Source: Priapulus caudatus
Lineage: Eukaryota > Priapulida > Priapulimorpha > Priapulimorphida > Priapulidae
DNA: 25,145 nt
Assembly (NCBI RefSeq): GCF_000485595.1
Contig: NW_014577342.1
Span: 94,149 to 119,293 of the forward strand
Direction of reading: 5' to 3'
A program made the translations under genes and the position numbers. This document shows positions 18,961-25,145 of the stretch, one piece after another (within the stretch, counting starts at the first letter, position 1; every line of letters begins with the position of its first letter). The notes below the pieces were generated by a model. It did no database searches. It worked only from the letters and a program-made list of their open reading frames with translations, and was not told the DNA's origin.

Positions 18961-20111
18961 CATCAGCGACGCAACGCGGAGGACGGTGTCAACATAATTA
19001 CGTCTATCGATCACTTTACTACTAACAGTTGGAAAATAAATTCGCAGCCGCGAATCCTCGCAGGCAAGTGCGTACGAAACTAACTAAAGCGACATTTACC
19101 AGAAACAGATTCGTAGAAGTCGCTTTTATTGCGCGCTACTCAAGGCACACTGAAATTTTCTTCCTTCTGCTATAACCCACCGCAATAACCACCCGATATC
19201 CAACCTCCCTTTCGCTGTTCAGCGTCTAGAGAGGAAGATGGCAGTAATCACGATCTCTTGTTGGCGCACATCGCGGTTTGCATGCTTGCAGGCCAGACAA
19301 CCTGCTACGGCTTCGAGAAGGATCAAGTGTTAGTTTCGTAGCGCAATGGCCGTAGATCGCTTTGCAAGATTGACGCTTCACGCGATGAGTCTCCACCATG
19401 ATGTTATCACTTGATCCGATATAGAGATGCCTTGACTTTTACACGAGCCTAAGATGATGTTCAAATATACGCAACAACGCAGCATCCACCTCACCCCGAT
19501 CTGCAGTCGTTCGATATCGAGGGTTATGCGAAACTACTCTTGATTTCTCTCTCAACTTGTAACATCTGTATGTACCGATTGCACCTACATTCATGTTGGG
19601 AAATTCTTCTGGCGTACTCAAAACTAACTCCTACAATAGAATTCTTGGAACCTGGAATCTACAACGCCATGTTTTGTACAAATTATTTTCCAGTAGGATT
19701 CTATACAGAAGATATTGTTCAGATGCATATCTGTATATACTATATGCTATATACGCACGCAGTACATTTCCCCCATACCAGCAACAACGGGTGTGGTGAC
19801 AATTGTGTGGCCGCTAGCTCTGGGTAAGAGACTGATGTATATATACCTCTATCTACCCCGCATACACGCACGCATACACGCATTCACGCACACGCGTGCA
19901 CACACACATGCACTCCCTCCACACACAGAATCTAATCAATGCAGATTTCTTCGAGTACATTATGATGTATAATTTATTATTAGCCTCATGCCAATTATGG
20001 CGCGTTACTCGGATTACGTCACATTAAATTACCTTACAGTACCTGACAGTATCTTACAGCACACCCATATCTCTCTGCTCGGCGCAGCGGCATACAGCAC
20101 AGGCATTTCCA
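18961..20111 (+). other. Non-repetitive stretch with CA-rich tract (copy C), no gene seen
   Basis: Counterpart of 10,792-11,956. The CA/CGCA-rich patch is at about 19,858-19,927. The longest frames (85-95 codons between 19,540 and 19,972) do not keep register with those in B. Confidence 0.65.
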
Positions 20112-20112
20112 C

Positions 20113-20144
<32 letters not shown>

Positions 20145-20160
20145 CATATAATTTATGTAT
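20112..20160. repeat. TA tract (copy C)
   Basis: Interrupted (TA)n beside the conserved hairpin, as in A and B. Confidence 0.92.
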
Positions 20161-20164
20161 GTAT

Positions 20165-20207
20165 CAGGGGTTAATAATGGCAATAAATTGTCATTATTAA
20201 CGCCCTG
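20165..20207. repeat. Conserved hairpin (copy C)
   Basis: CAGGGGTTAATAATG (20165-20179) faces CATTATTAACGCCCTG (20192-20207). The only stem damage is one extra G in the right arm. The loop is GCAATAAATTGT. Confidence 0.92.
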
Positions 20208-21014
20208 TAGGTGTACATGTGTGTCACGACCGATATTCCCATTTCTTCATCATAATGCACCGCCAACGAGCCGCGTCAGAAAGTATACGTTATTCGGCCG
20301 AGTATATGCGCGTTAATTGAAGTTACGTTGATGGTTTTAATTACAGGGATGCATCGCGTGCTCGACATACATATCACCCACGTGAAGCATAGCGCGCTCA
20401 CAGAACGTGCGGTTAGTTTTGTTACTCCCGCGTTACACACAAAATCACCGTATACTGCTATCCGCTATAATGTGAGAAAAACACCGATGACAGGCGTTAA
20501 CGGGAGCGGAATGAACGGGCGGGGGTAGTGTCGTTTCTTGAAACACTCCGCCAGGCTCAACACGCTACCACGCCATCTATATATATATATATTTAGCGTG
20601 AATGCGGATGAGACATGTTCTTTCGACCGCCGATCGTGGCAACGTCACAGTCGGCGAAAATTCGGCGAAGTTCCAATGACAACGTGTTCGCTTCGGCAAA
20701 ACGTATCGTGACAATGCGCGAATGTCAACCGAGCGGCACAGAGACTTTTCTTCCAAGGGCGGCTGTCACATGTTCATGCACAGACAGTGATATATGGCCG
20801 CGTGTTCGCCGGTAGCACAGTTACGCTGGTCTACCGCGCCGCAGACGTATCGACGTGGCACGTGTTTGTTCTGTCAACTGTCATACTGTCACACTGTGCA
20901 GCTACGGTTAACAGTTTGTCACGTCACGCGACGACGGACGGTAGGCCGACGAGTCGCGGGAATGTTAGGGCGGCGAATTTGTAGGTGAGCGGCCGCCGTA
21001 ACTCGATCCCGCGG
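20208..21014 (+). other. Non-repetitive stretch of unit, no gene seen (copy C)
   Basis: Counterpart of 12,054-12,840. Several variants here agree with inverted copy A and not with B. Short frames only. Confidence 0.65.
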
Positions 21015-21026
21015 CTGGAGTCAGGG

Positions 21027-21592
21027 GGTAGGAGGAGGAGGAGGAGTGGGATGAGGAGGAGGAAGAGGTGGTGGTGGAGAGGATGGAAGAGGAGGAGGAG
21101 AAGGATGGAGGAAAGGAAGGGAGAAGGAGGCGAGGGGTGGAGGAGGAAAAGAAGAGCGAAGAGGAGGAGGAAGAAGAGGTGGTCGTGGAACGAGGAGGAG
21201 CAGGAGGAGGTGGTGGAGGAGAAGGAAGAAGGAGCGAGGAGGAGTGAGTGGAGAGGAGGAAGAGGAAAGGAAGAGAAGGAGGAAGAGGAGAGGAGGAGGA
21301 GGAGGGGAGGAGAGAGGAGGACGGGAGCCGGCTAGGAGGCGAGAACGTGATCAGGTGGAGGAGGAGAGGTGAAGGGAAGGAGGTGGAGGGAAAGAGGTGG
21401 ATGGGAAAGTAGGTGGAGCTGGGAAAAGAGCGTGGAGGGGAAAGAGGCTGGAGGAGGAAGAGGTTGAGGCGGAAGGAGGAGGAAGAGAGTGCGGGAGTGG
21501 AGAAGGAAGAGAGGCAAGGAGGGAAGAGCGGGAGCTGAGGAAGCAGCGAGCGAAAGAGAGGAGAGAGAAGAAGGAAAGAAGGAGAGGAGGAA
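21027..21592 (+). repeat. GGA-rich purine block, first part (copy C)
   Basis: Purine-rich DNA matching the start of copy A (1-110) better than B. Long open frames on both strands are composition artefacts. Confidence 0.93.
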
Positions 21593-22283
21593 GAGCAAGA
21601 GCGAAGAGCAAGAGCTGCGAGAGGAAGAACAAGACGCAAGTAGCAAGAGGCAAGATGCAAGCAAGAGCAACGAGCAAACGAAGAGCAGAGGCAATGAGCC
21701 AAGCAAGGCAGAGAGCAAGAGCAGAAGCAAGAGCAAGCAAGAGCAAGAGGCAAGAGCAAGCAGCAGAGCAAGAGCAAGAAGCAAGAGCAAGAGCTATTAG
21801 AGCAGAGCAAAAAGCAAGAGAGCAAGAGCAGGCAAGAGCAAGATGCAAGAGCAAGAGCAAGAGCAAGAGGCAAGAGCAAGAGCAAGAGCAACGGCAGAGC
21901 AAGGCAAGAGCAAGAGGCAAAAGCGAGCAAGAGCTAAGAGCAAGCGAGAGCAAGAGCAAGAGCAAGAGCCAAGAGCAAGGAGCAAGAGGCAAAGAGAGGC
22001 GAAAGCAGGGCAAGCAGCAGGCGAAGAGCAAGAGCAAGAGCAAGAGCAAGAGCAAGAGCAAGAGCAAGAGCAAGAGCAAGAGCAAGAGCAAGAGCAAGAG
22101 CAAGAGCAAGAGAGCGAGAGAGAGCAAGAAGAGCAAGCAGCAAGAGCAAGAGCAAGAGCAAAGCCAAGAGCAAAGCAGACAAGCATGAGAGCAGCAAGAG
22201 CAGAGAGCAGAGCAGAGAGCAAGAGCAAAAGCAAGAGCAAGGCAAGAAGCAAGAGCAGAGCAAGAGCAAAAGCAAGACAAGAG
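21593..22283 (+). repeat. AGCAAG hexamer array (copy C)
   Basis: Imperfect array with a pure stretch of about 15 units at 22,024-22,112. The rest is broken by single-base slips. Frames coding Lys-Ser or Ala-Leu dipeptides are artefacts. Confidence 0.95.
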
Positions 22284-23094
22284 AAAGAGGGAGGAGGCGA
22301 GGAGAGGAAGAAGAAGAAGAAGAAGAGAAGAAGAAGAAGAAGAAGAAGATGATGATGATGAGGAGGAGGAGGGAGAAGAAGATGAGAGGAGAAGGGGAAG
22401 AAGAAGATGAGAGGAGAAGGTGGAGAAGAAGAGGAAGAAGAAGGGGGAAGGGGGAGGAAGGAGGGAATAAGCGACGCGAGGCGTGGAGTGAAGGGTGTAT
22501 CACGGGGAAGGAGCAGGAGGAGAAGGGAGTAAGAAAAATAGGAGAAAATGTAGGATGAAGTGGAGGAGGAAGATGAGGAGGATAAGGAGGGGAAAACAAA
22601 ATGACTGTGAATCAGCGCCGGCTTAAGTAAGGGGTGTGGAAGGAGCACGAGAGGAAAAAGATGGGAGGAAGGAGGGAAGCAGGAGGAGAACGAAGCACCG
22701 GCTCGAGTAAGGCGTACAGAACGGAGACAGAGGAAATGAGAGAAAGAGAAGGATGAGTAGTACTCGATGACGGCTGGAGTGATTATGAATGGTGTGGAAA
22801 GAGAATGAGGAGGAGGAGGGGAGGGCGGGAGAGGAGGAAAAGGAAGCACTGGCAGAAGTGAGTGGTATAGAAGAATAAAGAGCATGAGGAGGAGGAGGAG
22901 GAGGAGGAGAAGGAGGAGGAAGAGAATAAGTAGTAATTCGCACCGGCTGGAGTAAACGAAGTGGAAGAGGCGGCAGAGGAGAAAGGGAAGGTCGGGGAGG
23001 TGGAGAATGAAATGATGAGGGGAAAGAAAACGAGGGGAAGAAGAGGTAGAGCAGAGAGGACGATAATATGGAGCAGTAGGAGGCGGAGGAGGCC
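22284..23094 (+). repeat. Purine block, distal part (copy C, contracted)
   Basis: GAA/GGA-rich DNA corresponding to 14,106-15,753 but about half as long. Only one clear copy of the higher-order motif remains (about 22,845-22,890); the following GAATAAGTAGTAATTCG matches 15,565-15,585 in B. The missing units lie between these points. Confidence 0.92.
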
Positions 23095-23098
23095 GACT

Positions 23099-24460
23099 CA
23101 ACACCAGAAGCTACACACGCTCGCTGTCTATTGTTGTAACTGCACAATGCGGGGTTCGTTTATTGCCTGCTCGTCGCTATATCAACACTTTACAAACTCT
23201 ATACTGTGTTCTGAACAAACGCGCAAACCAAAATGATAAGAGCTGCGGGCACGTGCATTGAACTGTACACATATATACTAAATTGAAGTTATTCATACAA
23301 CAACTGAGCACATTCATACTGTACTGAATCCATCCCAAGAATTGGGAGTGGGAACTTCGTATTCATCGCCCGTGAGGTATGTGAAGGTAACAATACCGCG
23401 TCTAGTAACACGTAGTTATCAATAGTCTAATCGACACCTGTTAGTTCGGTTACTCTACGTAACAACGTGATCAACGGATGCAGCTGAATGCCGTGGTACT
23501 ACCGTCTAAAATCTAAAAATCTTCCTCCCGGCGGAAAATATTCGCATTACAGCGCAGTCATATCCGGGAAAGCGGTGCGTAGTATGCCAGCTTTATGCGT
23601 AGGCTGAGCCGTCTGGGAGATATCCTGTCACAGATGACCAAGGGCGTATCGACGCTGTGCTGGGGGCAGCTGCAAGGAACATGAGTTATCCTTCGTAGGT
23701 GCCTAGATACAGGAAGGAACCTACCAGTAGCTAAATATTCACGACATGGATTGTGACGTATAAATATATGTAAAGCCACGTGGAAATCTGTCGGCTGGAT
23801 AACCCACAGGGTCCTGGTCGCATCAATAGCCACAGCACGGTATTTCGTTTCTCGTTTGCTTCGTTGCCGACAGGGAAGTCGCTTCGATCTCGAACTTCCC
23901 ACCTATTTATTTATTTATCAAATCGCAAGATCAGAAACGATTACATAAATTCGCGAGATGTCGTATTTTCCCAATCGCTGATTCGTCGCTGATCGCATTT
24001 TCTAGTCGGCGACAGTAGATTCGCGTATCTGCCTCGGCTCGCATCTTGTCCTGCATGCGAGATCGTACGATGACATTAAGATCTTCGTCACCAGCCGATC
24101 GAACAGTGTTCGGCAGTTATCGCCGGCAGCTACATTAACGGACGGATTAAAGTAACCTCGTCGGCATTGATTCAACATCGTGCGCTGAGAGAGTTTCTCT
24201 TAATTGGCAAGAACAATTGCTTTGTGTAAATCTTAGTCTTGCTTAAAGCAGATTCTACATTCAGAGACTCGCGGCGGTGAAAGAGAGATGCTTGGTGCAA
24301 TCATATAGACACTGAAGAGAGAAGGCGATTCGGCGAGGGAACGAGAGAAGAGGGGCAGATGGAGAAAGAGAAAGAAAAATAGAGAGAAGGGCGATAGAGT
24401 TGTAGTGAAGAGGAAATCACGGGCAAAGATGGCGAGGTGTAACTAGTTGTCTTGTGTAAG
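23099..24460 (+). other. Non-repetitive distal part of unit (copy C, deletion-rich), no gene seen
   Basis: Aligns along its whole length to 15,754-17,283 but is 1,362 bp against 1,530 bp, with the loss spread over many one- to few-base deletions. No frame or RNA is recognisable. The pattern resembles low-accuracy long-read consensus more than ordinary decay. Confidence 0.7.
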
Positions 24461-24481
24461 TATTATGGATGGGTGATTCAA

Positions 24482-24658
24482 TGGATAGATGGATGGATGG
24501 ATGGATGGATGGATGGACGGACGGACGGACGGACGGACGGACGGAGCGGACGGACGGACGCGACGGACGGACGGACGGACGGACGGACGGACGGACGGGA
24601 CGGACGGATGGATGGATGGATGGTAGATAGATAGATAGATAGATAGATCGATCGATAG

Positions 24659-24689
<31 letters not shown>

Positions 24690-24735
24690 ATATATTGATA
24701 AATATATAGATAAATAGATATATTGATATATTTTT
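24482..24735 (+). repeat. GGAT / GGAC / GATA tetranucleotide block (copy C)
   Basis: GGAT (24,482-24,514), GGAC/ACGG with two slips (24,515-24,605), GGAT (24,606-24,623), then GATA to about 24,735. It has the same nested order as B and lies about 50 bp upstream of a Helitron terminus. Confidence 0.96.
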
Positions 24736-24812
24736 GTTGGGGTATTTTTCTTTCAACAAAGTGGTCACCAACTGCGTGCTTTACTTCCCGGGCAACACCG
24801 GGTATCCTGCTA

Positions 24813-24813
<1 letters not shown>
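24736..24813 (+). mobile_element. Helitron 3' terminus
   Basis: CCCGG (24787-24791) and CCGGG (24798-24802) form a 5-bp stem around GCAACA. Seven bases follow, then CTAG (24810-24813), then T. A short GC hairpin a few bases before CTRR, with insertion in front of T, is the textbook 3' end of canonical Helitrons, and CCCGGGCAACACCGGG closely resembles termini known from animals. No Rep/helicase coding is present, so any element here is non-autonomous. I could not identify the 5' TC end. The flank is a TA tract, consistent with insertion between A and T. Confidence 0.85.

Positions 24814-24846
<33 letters not shown>
24814..24846. repeat. TA tract flanking the Helitron end
   Basis: (TA)n immediately after CTAG, presumably the target-site sequence outside the element. 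Confidence 0.92.
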
Positions 24847-24848
<2 letters not shown>

Positions 24849-25101
24849 CTACATGATGAGAGATTAATTAACCAAACGCGACATTATTCAGTATACTAAT
24901 AGCAACCATACATACGCGCATATATGTCTGCCCGCACGTGCGCATGTGCGCATGCACACCAACTCACACGTTCACGAAAGAGAGCGAGAGAATGCGAGAG
25001 AGAGCGAGGGAGAGAAGGGTAGGGGGAGCATATGCTATTAAAAACGACTTATCGTTGCTGGCGTCAACTAGATAACAAAATCTGCGTAGATGTTTCGCGT
25101 C
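24847..25101. other. Flanking DNA outside the repeat unit, no gene seen
   Basis: Contains a 27-base alternating pyrimidine-purine stretch at 24,933-24,959 (CGCACGTGCGCATGTGCGCA and on), with Z-DNA potential. A GA/GAGC-rich purine patch follows at about 24,976-25,028. None of this matches A, B or C, so the right boundary of the unit is probably at 24,813. Confidence 0.65.
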
Positions 25102-25145
25102 TCACGTATCACGTATCACGTATCACGTATCACGTATCACGTATC
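25102..25145 (+). repeat. TCACGTA heptamer array, at least 6 copies, cut by window end
   Basis: Perfect TCACGTA units from 25,102 to the last base (6.3 copies). The array continues beyond the window. Confidence 0.95.

Larger units (their letters stand above)
17646..24813 (+). repeat. Copy C of the long composite unit
   Basis: Direct copy of 9,560-17,635 with the same order of parts, continuing 50 bp further to the Helitron terminus. Compared with B: one extra 68-bp repeat, a purine block about 0.8 kb shorter, an AGCAAG array with a longer pure run (about 22,024-22,112), and many small deletions from 23.1 to 24.5 kb. Confidence 0.92.

Noticed and set aside
18468-19083. Asn-Pro and Leu-Thr dipeptide-repeat frames of up to 185 codons over the CCCTAA array
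   Set aside because: These are translations of degenerate telomere-like hexamers, broken differently in A and B.

Overview
This window looks like intergenic, repeat-dominated nuclear DNA from an animal, probably an invertebrate. I infer this from four things: abundant tri-, tetra-, penta- and hexanucleotide arrays, degenerate TTAGGG-type arrays, a canonical Helitron 3' terminus at 24787-24813, and no compact coding. I cannot name the species; an arthropod or mollusc is plausible. I find no protein-coding, rRNA or tRNA gene that I can support. The long open frames lie in purine/pyrimidine-skewed or short-period repeats and are compositional artefacts.

The layout is three copies of one long composite repeat unit. 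Copy A (1 to about 5,930) is inverted. Copy B (about 7,657-17,635) and copy C (17,646 to about 24,813) are in direct orientation. A and B form a head-to-head inverted repeat with arms of about 5.3-5.9 kb around a spacer of about 1.7 kb (5,931-7,656). B and C are direct copies separated by exactly ten Ns (17,636-17,645). A runs off the left edge of the window. C begins inside the unit because of the gap.

Read in the B/C direction, the unit order is: TGAG tetramer array; single-copy-looking DNA; CRTRR pentamer array; more single-copy-looking DNA; 68-bp tandem repeat; about 700 bp of single-copy-looking DNA; degenerate CCCTAA array with its own higher-order period; about 0.9 kb without repeats; CA-rich tract; TA tract; a perfect 15-bp-stem hairpin; about 0.8 kb without repeats; 2.1-2.9 kb of nearly pure purine strand (GGA-rich, then an AGCAAG hexamer array, then GGA-rich DNA with an embedded higher-order repeat); about 1.4-1.5 kb without repeats; a GGAT/GGAC/GATA tetranucleotide block; and, visible only in C, a Helitron 3' end (5-bp hairpin, then CTAG|T).

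The A/B spacer holds a minisatellite of about 46-48 bp whose units carry the 12-bp perfect dyad GCGTGATCACGC, an extreme G-rich block, two short non-repeat stretches, and AT, GA, GATA and ACGG tracts.

The differences between copies are the most informative signal. A carries an insertion of about 640 bp with a possible GATA target duplication that is absent from B. B carries a fold-back duplication with 25-bp arms that is absent from A. The purine block is about 0.8 kb shorter in C, with about eight higher-order units reduced to one. C is about 11% shorter than B across 23.1-24.5 kb through scattered small deletions, which may be poor consensus. A and C share several variants against B across roughly 20.4-21.1 kb, which hints at recombination or conversion. 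My working reading is a macrosatellite-like unit of about 8 kb or more, possibly derived from or captured by a non-autonomous Helitron, whose copy count and joins need checking on raw long reads.
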